From a virus: DNA of 24,636 bases. Position numbers and translations under genes: made by a program. The DNA is taken from the IMG/VR virus record IMGVR_UViG_3300024265_001327, positions 1 through 24,636 of that record; one strand, given 5' to 3'. The notes under the pieces were generated by a model. The model did not search any database and was not told where the DNA came from. It saw only the letters and a program-made list of their open reading frames with translations. Shown piece after piece: positions 13,078-20,701 of the stretch (within the stretch, counting starts at the first letter, position 1; every line of letters begins with the position of its first letter).

Positions 13078-13436
13078 TAAAATCTATACTTACCTTTACG
13101 TTTATATTCTTCACTGTTTTTTAACTTGCACACTCTACAAGTAGAAATGCTATTACAGTAATCTTTGTCAAGGGGTTCATCGGATAAAGTACATCTATAC
13201 AGTATCACTATTTTGCTATAAAAATCTTTCTTTCCATCTGCGAATACGGCTACTTTTTTTTCACAGACTTCGCATTCCCCTCTAATAAATTTACCCAAAG
13301 GGTAATAACCCATCGCTCCTTTGAAGAGGTTTCTGAAGTTAAAAGGAACAGAATATCTTCGTTTTCCAGGTATGATAGGGTCGTCAGAGTGCCAAATTCT
13401 ACTTTGGCAATGAGGACAAATATTTTCAAGAATCAT
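13077..13436 (-). CDS. Multi-Cys zinc-binding protein, 119 aa
   Basis: Contains CPHC near the N-terminus, CEVC mid-chain, and CRVCK near the C-terminus, with other Cys between (YRCTLS, DYCNS): enough ligands for two zinc ribbons. The ATG follows AAGGAAGTGATGAA. Coupling to the sigma factor hints at a transcription-linked role, such as a sigma partner or RNA polymerase-binding protein, but the sequence does not prove this. Family not recognised. Confidence 0.7.
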   Translation of the reverse strand: MILENICPHCQSRIWHSDDPIIPGKRRYSVPFNFRNLFKGAMGYYPLGKFIRGECEVCEKKVAVFADGKKDFYSKIVILYRCTLSDEPLDKDYCNSISTCRVCKLKNSEEYKRKGKYRF

Positions 13437-13448
13437 TTCATCACTTCC

Positions 13449-13688
13449 TTATTCTCCAAATAGAATATCCATTAAAATATCTAATAGTTGTTCTATGGTA
13501 TAAATGTTTCCTTTGCCTGATAAATAGCTAACTATCTCATATCTTTTTTTGATATCAGTAACAAACCATCTAGCTGCGGCATGTTTAAATCCTCTATTAA
13601 TTCTGTTTCTGGTTATGTCTTTTTCTTCTAGTAGTTCAACTAGTAGCTCTCTTATGTGCTGTTCTTTTACGCTAAGTTTTCTTGGCAT
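13449..13688 (-). CDS. Small basic helical protein, 79 aa
   Basis: Begins MPRKLSVKEQHIRELLVELL, then a basic middle (RNRINRGFKHAAARWF) and hydrophobic C-terminal helices (IEQLLDILMDILFGE). The start is just beyond the clamp-loader stop. The pattern suggests a small DNA-binding or protein-binding helical bundle. Not recognised. Confidence 0.65.
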   Translation of the reverse strand: MPRKLSVKEQHIRELLVELLEEKDITRNRINRGFKHAAARWFVTDIKKRYEIVSYLSGKGNIYTIEQLLDILMDILFGE

Positions 13689-13689
13689 G

Positions 13690-14775
13690 TTATCCCTCTA
13701 ATAAAATTAGTTCTAAAATTATCCTTGGTGGGACATTGTAAGCGAGTAGTTCCATTTTATGAGAAATATTATTTAACATACCTTGTAGTGTGTGGGAATG
13801 TATTGTTCTACTGCCCAATAGTACCCTAGCTCCTTCTAAGAGTGTAGGGTCTTGTATTATTATTTCTGGCTTTGACAATTCTTTCACCACAATTAAATCT
13901 CTGGTGTGTTTTAATAAATCATTTATAAAAGTTCTCAAATCAATTCCACTTTTAGACATTTTCTCCACAAATAGTAGAGTCCTTTCGTTATCCCCCTCCA
14001 AAGCTACAAAAACAGCTTCATTCAATAAAGTAATTTCTGATTTATTTGCTAATAGAAATGTAGAACCTTGTTTTATATCATCTTTACACACCGTTGCTAC
14101 TTCTTCTAGTAATTGGATAGCATTTCTCATACTTCCTTCAGAAAGTTTTGCTATTACTGATAATTCATTTTTGGGTGTTGGTTCTTCACCATTTTCAGTA
14201 ACAGACATCTCTTTGCAAATTTTAACTAGATGTTCAGCTATGGTAGCGTGTCTCATTGGGATATAATTGAATGTTTTACATCTTGACAAAACCGTTTCTG
14301 GTATAGCAGAAGGATTTGTGGTGCATAATATAATTACATTTCTATCTGGCATTTCTTCAAGGCTTTTTAAAAGCGCATTAAAAGCTTCTTTGGTAAGTTG
14401 GTGTGCTTCATCCAATATAATTATTCTATAACTATTTTTAGGTGGAGTATACTGTAGAATTTGCCTAATCTCTCTAGCTTCATTGATACCTCTATTTGAA
14501 GCAGCATCAATTTCTATAACGTTAGGATTCATATCACTTTCTATTGATTTACAACTTATACATTTATTACAGGGTTCTATTTCTTGTTTATTGGTACAAT
14601 TTAAATACTTAGCTATAATTCTAGCTGTTGATGTTTTACCTGTACCTTTAGTCCCTGTTAATAGAAATGTATCACTGTTAACTTTGTCCAATGTTGACTT
14701 TAGCCTGGATACTGTAATCCTTTGGCCTACAATATCATCAAGTCTTTTTGGACGAAATTTATTAGCCCAAGACAT
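13690..14775 (-). CDS. DnaX-type clamp loader ATPase subunit
   Basis: A 361-aa AAA+ protein closely resembling bacterial DnaX (tau/gamma). It has Walker A GTKGTGKTSTAR (41-52), four zinc Cys (C60, C69, C72, C75) as in DnaX, Walker B IIILDEAHQ (118-126), sensor-1 CTTN (151-154), the SRC arginine finger (164-166), and sensor-2 EGSMRNA. It would load a sliding clamp onto primed DNA during phage replication. It matches the gamma length, without the tau extension. Bacterial-type rather than T4 gp44-type. No delta, clamp or polymerase gene lies in the window. Confidence 0.93.
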   Translation of the reverse strand: MSWANKFRPKRLDDIVGQRITVSRLKSTLDKVNSDTFLLTGTKGTGKTSTARIIAKYLNCTNKQEIEPCNKCISCKSIESDMNPNVIEIDAASNRGINEAREIRQILQYTPPKNSYRIIILDEAHQLTKEAFNALLKSLEEMPDRNVIILCTTNPSAIPETVLSRCKTFNYIPMRHATIAEHLVKICKEMSVTENGEEPTPKNELSVIAKLSEGSMRNAIQLLEEVATVCKDDIKQGSTFLLANKSEITLLNEAVFVALEGDNERTLLFVEKMSKSGIDLRTFINDLLKHTRDLIVVKELSKPEIIIQDPTLLEGARVLLGSRTIHSHTLQGMLNNISHKMELLAYNVPPRIILELILLEG

Positions 14776-15537
14776 TTAAGTTAATTTACCTCCATGTAAT
14801 TCTTCTAAGTGCATTTTTATATCGTTGTACATTGCCCTATTCTTTTCAAAAGTTTCTCCTTTTACTAAACCATTTTCTACTTGATTTTGAGTCACAGAAC
14901 CATAATGGTAATATGGTGCTGATGGTGTTGAGACAGCTCTTAAGTGACGAAATAGTATTCTGTCATGGTAGTTGTTGTCTTCAAAATAAGCAGGCTTAAA
15001 CTGCTCATTAAATAGTCCCACCACATTAACACATTTTTTGTTAATCATGTAGCAAGCAAAATCTGGATGTTCAGAATGAGGTGTTTCCATATCAAGTTCG
15101 TAGTTTAGAATATCCCACGGTTTCTCTAATGCACCTCTGACATTCAAAGCTGACGCAAGAACTATATCTTCTTCTGAAGCTTCTAAAAAATCAACTAGAT
15201 TATCTATAGTTTTTGGATGAAGAATAATATCATTGTTTGTCACAAGACAATATTCTCCCCCTAGTTTGACCATAGAATTCTCTATTATTTGATTCCAACT
15301 TCCAGCACAACAATTAGGTTCTTCATTAGTAACAACGTGTAAATGTTTTACTGATTCGTGCATATCTGAACCTGTTGTCATCTGTTGTTTTAAATAATCT
15401 TTTGTTCCATCAATTGAAGCATTGTCAATAATATTAACATATAAGTCATATTTATCTGAACGTATACTTTTTAAATAGTCTTTAGTAAATTTAACACAGT
15501 TTAATACCGGCGCACCTACGTATATCATTTTTTTCAT
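14776..15537 (-). CDS. Family 2 glycosyltransferase
   Basis: A 253-aa GT-A fold protein. The N-terminus has VGAPVLNCVKFTKDYLKS, NIIDNASIDGT contains the nucleotide-binding Asp, and LVTNNDIIL replaces the usual DxD. FEDNNYHDRIL provides the later ED motif with the catalytic-base candidate. It would transfer a sugar from an NDP-sugar to an unknown acceptor. The stop abuts the clamp-loader ATG. One of three GT2 genes in this cluster. Confidence 0.88.
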   Translation of the reverse strand: MKKMIYVGAPVLNCVKFTKDYLKSIRSDKYDLYVNIIDNASIDGTKDYLKQQMTTGSDMHESVKHLHVVTNEEPNCCAGSWNQIIENSMVKLGGEYCLVTNNDIILHPKTIDNLVDFLEASEEDIVLASALNVRGALEKPWDILNYELDMETPHSEHPDFACYMINKKCVNVVGLFNEQFKPAYFEDNNYHDRILFRHLRAVSTPSAPYYHYGSVTQNQVENGLVKGETFEKNRAMYNDIKMHLEELHGGKLT

Positions 15538-15541
15538 ATAA

Positions 15542-15823
15542 TCATTCCTTTCTGCACTCTCCTGGGTGTGCTACATATTCAAATGTTTTTCTATGTTCTA
15601 TATCAGTACCGTAAATTGTACTTGTTCGTGTATTAATAGATGTTGATGATGCTTCATAATACTCACAGTCTGTCCTACAATTTGATTTGGTTATTGGACA
15701 AAAAACATTTTTTCGTTGCATATCAAAAATCTTCTGTTGTTTGTCTGCACGTTCTCCACCCTCCCAAACGGTGGTGTGTCGCTCTTGTTCGTGTTTTTGA
15801 ACTTTCTTTTTCCAAGGCCACAT
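15542..15823 (-). CDS. Small Cys-containing protein, 93 aa
   Basis: The correct start is the ATG at 15823 (MWPWKKKVQKHEQ), overlapping the radical SAM stop (TAATG); the open frame upstream of it lies inside that gene. A basic, polar N-terminal half precedes FCPITKSNCRTDCEYYE and a last Cys in HPGECRKE, a four-Cys pattern that may bind metal. It sits between a glycosyltransferase and a radical SAM enzyme. Function unknown. Confidence 0.7.
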   Translation of the reverse strand: MWPWKKKVQKHEQERHTTVWEGGERADKQQKIFDMQRKNVFCPITKSNCRTDCEYYEASSTSINTRTSTIYGTDIEHRKTFEYVAHPGECRKE

Positions 15824-16866
15824 TAGAATAAATCTCCTCTCCAATCGTCTCTTACAAAGCATGATTCTATTATCTGGTTTTTTGGCCCTTCTACGCATCT
15901 AGGGCATTTTTCTAAGTCTATACTTTCTATAGCTTCTAAGTGTTCTTTACTTTTCCAAATTTCATCAAAGAATCTTTCATTCAAGTTGCCAAATGTTAAG
16001 TCCATTCTATCTTGACAAACAATCAAATCACCAGTAGCTTTGACGCAAGCCAGTAGTGGTGTTGCCCTACACTTTAAATAGCCTCTATCTGGAGTCCAAT
16101 GCCCTGCAAACTTATCTAACCTAATGTTAACATCTAGGTTCGAGAATGCTTTCTTTATATCATCCTCACTATATACTTGTAGAGTATTTTTTACAGTCTC
16201 ATAGATTTCTTTATCTTTCTCTGGCCAATATGCTGGTCTTATGTGTACAAAATCAGCATGTTTCTTTTCTGCCAAACTACAAAAATTTAGTATCTCAAAC
16301 GCATTTTCATGAGTTAATACCATAGCTAGACCTAAATCACCGGGGATTTCTGTCATAAAATTGTTTATTCTGTCTATGTTTTCTAATACTCTATTGAAGC
16401 CACCCATTTTTGGTTTCATTATTAAATTATAAGTATCTTCTGTGCCAGCATTGATAGAAACTCTTAAATAATCAACATTTTCTGCTATAGTTTTAATACC
16501 TCCATTATCCAAAGATACATTTAAATTTGTAGACAATGCTACTTTCAGCTTGTACTTTTTCGCTTTTATTATCATGTTCAATGTTTCGGGATTTAAAAGT
16601 GGTTCGCCACCGCCAGAGAAATGTATTGTTTTTGAATTACATTCCCGAGCTTGGCCAATTATATAATCAAAAATATCTGCTGATAATACAGCACTTTTGT
16701 TTTCACTTCTATCATCTTTCATAATACAAAAATTACAATCATTTGTACACGCATTGGTTGGATAAATATGCCAAATCAATGGAGCAGACAAACCACCTCT
16801 GGCTAATAAATCTAGTTTCAAAGGGTATTTGAGTATTTTATATGGGTTGAATCTATCTATTTTCAA
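15823..16866 (-). CDS. Radical SAM enzyme with SPASM-like C-terminal domain
   Basis: A 347-aa protein. The N-terminal domain shows the CxxxCxxC cluster motif in ACTNDCNFC (C40, C44, C47) and the SAM-binding GGGEP (85-89). The C-terminal Cys set (C266, C274, C284, C321, C324, C336), with FGNLNE..FDEIWKS between, matches SPASM/twitch domains that hold extra iron-sulfur clusters. Such enzymes modify peptides or sugars by radical chemistry. Its place among glycosyltransferases suggests a sugar or surface-molecule substrate, but a peptide substrate is equally possible. Overlaps the gene before it (ATGA). Confidence 0.92.
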   Translation of the reverse strand: MKIDRFNPYKILKYPLKLDLLARGGLSAPLIWHIYPTNACTNDCNFCIMKDDRSENKSAVLSADIFDYIIGQARECNSKTIHFSGGGEPLLNPETLNMIIKAKKYKLKVALSTNLNVSLDNGGIKTIAENVDYLRVSINAGTEDTYNLIMKPKMGGFNRVLENIDRINNFMTEIPGDLGLAMVLTHENAFEILNFCSLAEKKHADFVHIRPAYWPEKDKEIYETVKNTLQVYSEDDIKKAFSNLDVNIRLDKFAGHWTPDRGYLKCRATPLLACVKATGDLIVCQDRMDLTFGNLNERFFDEIWKSKEHLEAIESIDLEKCPRCVEGPKNQIIESCFVRDDWRGDLF

Positions 16867-17096
16867 TTAGTTTTTCCTCCAAACCCCTCATATGTTCCGT
16901 CTTCCACATATGGCTTTACTTCATCTTTCTGTGCTGCTGTTAAAGGATGCCCACGACCATCTTCCATTCTTTTTTTTGTTTTACAGTTGGTACAACAAAG
17001 ATATAAGTCATATTCACTGAATCCATTATGAGTTTTTTCGTTTTCATCCATTAGGACATTTAATGGGTTTCCACATCCGTTACAAGCTAATATCAT
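16863..17096 (-). CDS. Zinc-ribbon-like protein, 77 aa
   Basis: Starts MILACNGCGNPLNV; CNGCG and CCTNCKTKK, about 28 residues apart, form a classic zinc-ribbon arrangement. The C-terminal part is charged and ends GFGGKTN. Start overlaps the preceding stop (TAATG). It may help fold or deliver the radical SAM partner encoded next, but nothing in the sequence shows this. Confidence 0.7.
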   Translation of the reverse strand: MILACNGCGNPLNVLMDENEKTHNGFSEYDLYLCCTNCKTKKRMEDGRGHPLTAAQKDEVKPYVEDGTYEGFGGKTN

Positions 17097-17758
17097 TAAC
17101 TAAAAAACACTTTCCTAGGGAATGAATTGAGGTAATTAACAAAGGTGTTGTCTTTCAAAAATCTGTCACTTAACTTCTCTGCGTTTGAACCCATTTCAAA
17201 ATCATCAAGGTCTCTTTTAGTTAAACTCTCTCCGTGGTAAGCTACATTTGGAATGTACATTATTCTGAATCCCTCTTCTAAAGCTCTCCAGTTAAAGTCA
17301 ACATCTTCAAATTGGTATGAAGGCCAATCTTCTGTTATACCACCTAGTTTTTTCAATACTTGTTTTTTAATGTACATCACCGAGGCAGTTACATGACAAC
17401 AATAAAGTGCCACGTTCTCTCCTTCTGGTAAATGTATAATCGAGGTTCTAGCGGTCATTACTCCGCCACCATGTTGCAAACTACCGTCCTCTTTTAATAG
17501 TTTGAATCCAAAAATGTCTCCATGTGGGTAATACCTACCGAAGTTATCAAATGTCTCAGCTGTTAGAGCAGCATCATCATCCATGATAAGTACATCAGAA
17601 TCATGACCCTCTAATCCTTTATTTATAGCCTCTGGCCAAGTCATTCTGCCTGTGATTACTTTTAAATCATAATCAAAGGGTAGATGCTTTAGACTATCTT
17701 TTGAAGCCTCCCAACCTGGGCGCTCCAAAGTTGGTATAATTACTCTTATTTTATCCAA
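17096..17758 (-). CDS. Family 2 glycosyltransferase, short form
   Basis: A 220-aa GT-A protein: VIIPTLERPGWEAS at the N-terminus, a DVLIMDDDAAL DxD-type motif near residue 55, and QFEDVDFNWRALEEG as the ED acceptor-site motif. Starts at a TTG (17758) with GAGGAG nine bases upstream, directly after the stop of the preceding gene. Substrate unknown. Confidence 0.85.
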   Translation of the reverse strand: MDKIRVIIPTLERPGWEASKDSLKHLPFDYDLKVITGRMTWPEAINKGLEGHDSDVLIMDDDAALTAETFDNFGRYYPHGDIFGFKLLKEDGSLQHGGGVMTARTSIIHLPEGENVALYCCHVTASVMYIKKQVLKKLGGITEDWPSYQFEDVDFNWRALEEGFRIMYIPNVAYHGESLTKRDLDDFEMGSNAEKLSDRFLKDNTFVNYLNSFPRKVFFS

Positions 17759-18013
17759 TTAATTAATCTCCTCTTCACTCAGGGGAATAGTTATATTTTT
17801 TATAATTGGTTCCACTTTGCTTGATATTTCAATAGCTGTAGTGTTTGGCGCACCATAGATAACATTATCATTAATAAAAACATGAGGTTGATCATTCAAT
17901 GCTTTGGATAAAGTATTAATTGCTTCTGCCAAAGTATTAATTGTTTTTAATCGTTGTTCAGAATTAGGTAACTTCAGTTTAATACTTACTGGTGTTGGTT
18001 CAGTTTCACTCAT
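17759..18013 (-). CDS. Hypothetical coiled-coil protein, 84 aa
   Basis: The start at 18013 (MSETEPTPVSIKLKL) overlaps the end of the GT2 gene and follows GAGGAAAGAACAA; the frame open to 18151 is overlap only. Residues about 26-46 form a leucine/alanine-rich heptad helix (INTLAEAINTLSKALN). The C-terminal half is beta-like (HVFINDNVIYG, IKNITIPLSEEEIN). Not recognised; could be a structural or trimerising protein. Confidence 0.65.
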   Translation of the reverse strand: MSETEPTPVSIKLKLPNSEQRLKTINTLAEAINTLSKALNDQPHVFINDNVIYGAPNTTAIEISSKVEPIIKNITIPLSEEEIN

Positions 18014-18887
18014 TTGTTCTTTCCTCATTTCTCGGGACAACTCCTTTTGCGTCTGTTCTTGACCAATCTGGCCTAACAACCACAGGGAACTTGTCTCCGT
18101 ATTTGCCGAATAGTCTTTGTTCTGACTTTTCGTATATGAATTTATCTCCATTTTCTACGTCTTCACCATAAACTTCTTTAATGTGCTTTTTAGCCCACTC
18201 AAGATAAGCTGGCCTACAAGACGTTAATCCTCCAGCGTGGTCACAGCCAATTCTCAGTACAGCGTTGTCCCAACCAGCATAGAGAATATCTAAACTCAAG
18301 ATTTTATCATAAAAATGGTGGACTTCAATCAAGTCATCCCACTTTATTTCGTCCAGAGCTTCTTTTCTAATTATCAATGAAGCGCCGTCCATAATACATG
18401 CTGGGACTACTTCTACGGGCGGTAATTGCCCGTGCTCATAGTACGGGGCTCCCAACTCAAGACCTAAGAAATTACACATAGTCTGGATGCGTCCACCATC
18501 AGTACCAATTCCGACAGCACCCACAAGCCCAGATACACCTAAGTTTGGGTAATTTTTGTAGGCTCGTCTAATTATATTATCCCAGCCTAACTCTTGTACG
18601 AACAAATCATTATGAGTAAAGAAATAAATATCTGTGTCTTTGAAATAGTTGTAACCTTGCTCCAATGCTGGGTATAGCCCAACATTTTCCTCATTCCTAA
18701 GTACAAATACATTTGGGAGTGCAAGTGGCCCTGCCAAAGCTTCCACAACAGGTACTTCTGAACCATTGTCAATAATCAGTATATTAAAGTCTGGTGCGTT
18801 GATTGAGTGTTGGAATAAGTGGTCAATACACTTCTCAGTTAAATCGTGTTCTCCTATTACTGGTATTATTACTGAAATTTTTAGCAT
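18006..18887 (-). CDS. Family 2 glycosyltransferase, 293 aa
   Basis: GT-A protein beginning MLKISVIIPVIGEHDLTEK with NILIIDNGSE (nucleotide-binding Asp), ENVGLYPALEQG, and YFFTHNDLFV as the DxD-equivalent (HND). A BactGT-like acceptor region follows (VVPACIMDGASLIIRK, AGWDNAVLRIGCDHAGG). Overlaps the preceding microgene by 7 bases. First large gene after the 19132-19160 promoter. Substrate unknown; probably host surface or virion glycan. Confidence 0.88.
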   Translation of the reverse strand: MLKISVIIPVIGEHDLTEKCIDHLFQHSINAPDFNILIIDNGSEVPVVEALAGPLALPNVFVLRNEENVGLYPALEQGYNYFKDTDIYFFTHNDLFVQELGWDNIIRRAYKNYPNLGVSGLVGAVGIGTDGGRIQTMCNFLGLELGAPYYEHGQLPPVEVVPACIMDGASLIIRKEALDEIKWDDLIEVHHFYDKILSLDILYAGWDNAVLRIGCDHAGGLTSCRPAYLEWAKKHIKEVYGEDVENGDKFIYEKSEQRLFGKYGDKFPVVVRPDWSRTDAKGVVPRNEERTNE

Positions 18888-19027
18888 TGATAGAATAACA
18901 TCTCTTCCAGCATAGTTCTTTCTTCATCATTAAGCATAGCTTTGTCTGCCTCATGAAGTAAGTCTTGTTGACAAGTTGAACAGAGTTCTCCATCCTCGGT
19001 TGAGTTTCCACATCGGGAACAGAACAT
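18881..19027 (-). CDS. 48-aa zinc-ribbon microprotein
   Basis: A short frame missed by usual cut-offs: starts MFCSRCGNSTEDGELCSTC, with two CxxC pairs ten residues apart, the zinc-ribbon arrangement, then an acidic helix ending MLFYQC. AGGAAAG lies ten bases before the ATG. Its end overlaps the GT2 start (ATGCTAA). It is the first gene of the leftward unit driven by the 19132-19160 promoter. Function unknown. Confidence 0.7.
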   Translation of the reverse strand: MFCSRCGNSTEDGELCSTCQQDLLHEADKAMLNDEERTMLEEMLFYQC

Positions 19028-19131
19028 AATACATCTTTCCTTTTTTTGAATTTTCGGACATCTTATCTATATAGAATGTGTCCAAAGAGGGGGGGTTTAA
19101 GAAATTGAACGGTGAATTTTTCTTAATTTGT

Positions 19132-19160
19132 ATATTAACACAAACTGTAATGTTTGTCAA
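19132..19160 (-). promoter_or_regulatory. Sigma-70-type promoter driving 19027 leftward
   Basis: On the minus strand, TTGACA (19155-19160) and TAATAT (19132-19137) are 17 bases apart, with a TGT extended-10 before the -10. The leader of about 100 bases contains an inverted repeat GGACA...TGTCC (19056-19083) and a run of seven C. It drives the zinc-ribbon microgene and the glycosyltransferase cluster. Confidence 0.65.
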
Positions 19161-19178
19161 GCATTAATTTATAAACTT

Positions 19179-19197
19179 TTAACAAGCAAGCTGTTAA
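19179..19197. promoter_or_regulatory. Palindromic site upstream of the leftward promoter
   Basis: TTAACAAGCAAGCTGTTAA is an imperfect inverted repeat whose CAAGCAAGCTG core matches the site at 12579-12593 and stands at the same 28-base offset from the -35 hexamer. Likely bound by a shared regulator, or an upstream polymerase contact. Confidence 0.5.
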
Positions 19198-19218
19198 CAA
19201 TAAGTTTACAATTATTTC

Positions 19219-19256
19219 CCGCCGAAACCAAATCTATCTTGTATATAAGAAGTAGA
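19219..19256 (+). repeat. 38-bp element, copy 1 (presumptive phage promoter)
   Basis: Identical for the first 29 bases, CCGCCGAAACC...CTTGTATATA, and for the AGTAGA at the end, to copy 2 at 19422-19459 (35 of 38 positions). It lacks a sigma-70 -35 box but has an AT-rich -10-like end. Orientation fits rightward transcription. Confidence 0.6.
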
Positions 19257-19280
19257 ACTTTTTTACTTTGGGATTTATTA

Positions 19281-19311
19281 ATAATAATATTTATTTATAA
19301 TAATATTTATT
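19281..19311. repeat. AT-only tandem direct repeat
   Basis: ATAATAATATTTATT occurs twice (19281-19295 and 19297-19311), one base apart, in the divergent hub. The stretch is pure A/T and would melt easily; it could be a replication unwinding element or promoter-associated AT tract. Confidence 0.45.
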
Positions 19312-19421
19312 AGGGGCGAGAGAACAATCAAGCTTTTAAACCTTCAGAAAGAATTGGCAACATTTCTTTAGAAACACAACCTGCTTATTTAGAATATTTT
19401 CTAACTTTTTTTAACTTTTTT

Positions 19422-19459
19422 CCGCCGAAACCAAATCTATCTTGTATATATATAGTAGA
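19422..19459 (+). promoter_or_regulatory. 38-bp element, copy 2, upstream of rightward genes
   Basis: Second copy of the 19219 element, ending about 50 bases before the start of the GT4 gene. Its position at the head of the late-type operon and the presence of a phage sigma factor in the window suggest a phage-specific promoter. The exact -10 and -35 are not defined. Confidence 0.55.
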
Positions 19460-19510
19460 GGGAAAGTTTTACCTAGATTTATTGAACGGAAAGGAAAGGA
19501 TTGTTTTATA

Positions 19511-20701
19511 TTGAAACCAAGGATACTATTTATCACAGATAGTATTACATTTAATAGTGGATTTGCAAATGTGATACGAAAGTTATTATACTATTTTCAC
19601 GAACAAGGATATGAGGTGGCCCAACAAGCTTGGGCTTACACAGGATTTCCACCTGTACAAGCACCATTCCCAGTATATCCAATAAGGTATCCAAATGGAA
19701 ATTATTTTGGATCTGATGTTTTTCCAGACGTATGTAAAATGTTTAAACCAGACATAATTTTTTCTTTAGGAGATTGTTATGCGGTAGATTGGCTAGTGAA
19801 CAACAAGGCTATAGGGGATGCCAAATGGATTGCTTATGTACCTATTGATAGTCACCCAATACCTTCAGTACATCAGAATGGAATGGAGTTTGGTTGGCAA
19901 ACTGTACTTGAAGCTCCAGACAAAGTTGTATTTATGTCAAAGTATGGAGAGACTAAAGCAAGAGAAGTTTGTAATTTTAAGAATGAACCAGTTACTATTT
20001 ATCATGGGTACGACAAAGCTGAGTTTTACCCAGTAGATAAGCTCCATATAAAATGTAAAAATGGATTAGACCACATTGAAACAATATTTTCAACAGTGTG
20101 TACAAACTCCGAAAGGAAACAAAATCCTAGGGGGTTAGAGGCATTTGCTTTATTTTCCGAAGAGGTAGGCCCAGCAAAAACAACCATGTACATGCACACT
20201 CCGGTAAGAGATTCAAAAGAAGGATATTTTTTAGACCAAGTTGTTAAAACTCTCAACGTCAGAAATGTTATATTTGGTAAGGGGGTAATCAATGGTAAAG
20301 GAAGTCCTTTGTCTGGCGTTAGGACGGCTTACAACATCGCTGATGCCCATTTGCTACCGTCTTCCTGTGAAGGATTTGGATTGCCAATTTTGGAATCAGC
20401 GGCATGTAACACACCTACCATTGGAGTAGATTATTCTTCAATACCAGAACTAGTAAAAGGACATGGTTATTTAATAAAACCATCAGATTATATTTATAGT
20501 AGACCATATTGTATGAAAAGACCACTAATCTCTGTAGAAGGAATTGTAGAGGCTATGTTGGAGATTCATAATAATAAAGAGAAAAATATAGAACTAGGAA
20601 GAAAAGCTAGAGAGTTCGCAGAAAATTATACTTGGGAAAAAATATTACCTGAGTTTAAAACTTTGATACATGAAGTGAGCGAGTTGAGTGTAAATGATTA
20701 A
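19511..20701 (+). CDS. GT4-type glycosyltransferase
   Basis: The frame is open from 19442, but that start lies inside the 38-bp promoter element. The TTG at 19511 (MKPRILFITDSITFNSGFAN) follows AAGGAAAGGA and gives a normal 396-aa GT-B protein. A Rossmann N-terminus with FNSGFANVIRKLL and the C-terminal signature SSCEGFGLPILESAACNTP, containing the E-x7-E motif, mark family GT4. It transfers sugar from an NDP-sugar with retention of configuration. Placing it first in the late, packaging operon is unusual. Substrate unknown. Confidence 0.88.
   Translation: MKPRILFITDSITFNSGFANVIRKLLYYFHEQGYEVAQQAWAYTGFPPVQAPFPVYPIRYPNGNYFGSDVFPDVCKMFKPDIIFSLGDCYAVDWLVNNKAIGDAKWIAYVPIDSHPIPSVHQNGMEFGWQTVLEAPDKVVFMSKYGETKAREVCNFKNEPVTIYHGYDKAEFYPVDKLHIKCKNGLDHIETIFSTVCTNSERKQNPRGLEAFALFSEEVGPAKTTMYMHTPVRDSKEGYFLDQVVKTLNVRNVIFGKGVINGKGSPLSGVRTAYNIADAHLLPSSCEGFGLPILESAACNTPTIGVDYSSIPELVKGHGYLIKPSDYIYSRPYCMKRPLISVEGIVEAMLEIHNNKEKNIELGRKAREFAENYTWEKILPEFKTLIHEVSELSVND

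Noticed and set aside
15824-15898. N-terminal 25 residues of the frame ending at 15542
   Set aside because: They lie wholly within the radical SAM gene in another frame; the TAATG junction at 15823 gives the natural start.
19281-19311. CRISPR-like or transposon end repeat
   Set aside because: Only two short A/T-only copies one base apart, with no spacer or transposase nearby.
19316-19510. Rightward open frame without a proper start running through copy 2 of the 38-bp element
   Set aside because: No ATG/GTG/TTG with a ribosome binding site, follows a stop directly, and the similarity between the two repeat copies is at the DNA level with different reading outcomes.
19442-19510. Longer GT4 protein starting at the TTG at 19442
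   Set aside because: This TTG lies inside the promoter-like repeat; the extra 23 residues do not resemble a GT-B N-terminus, and the TTG at 19511 has AAGGAAAGGA upstream.
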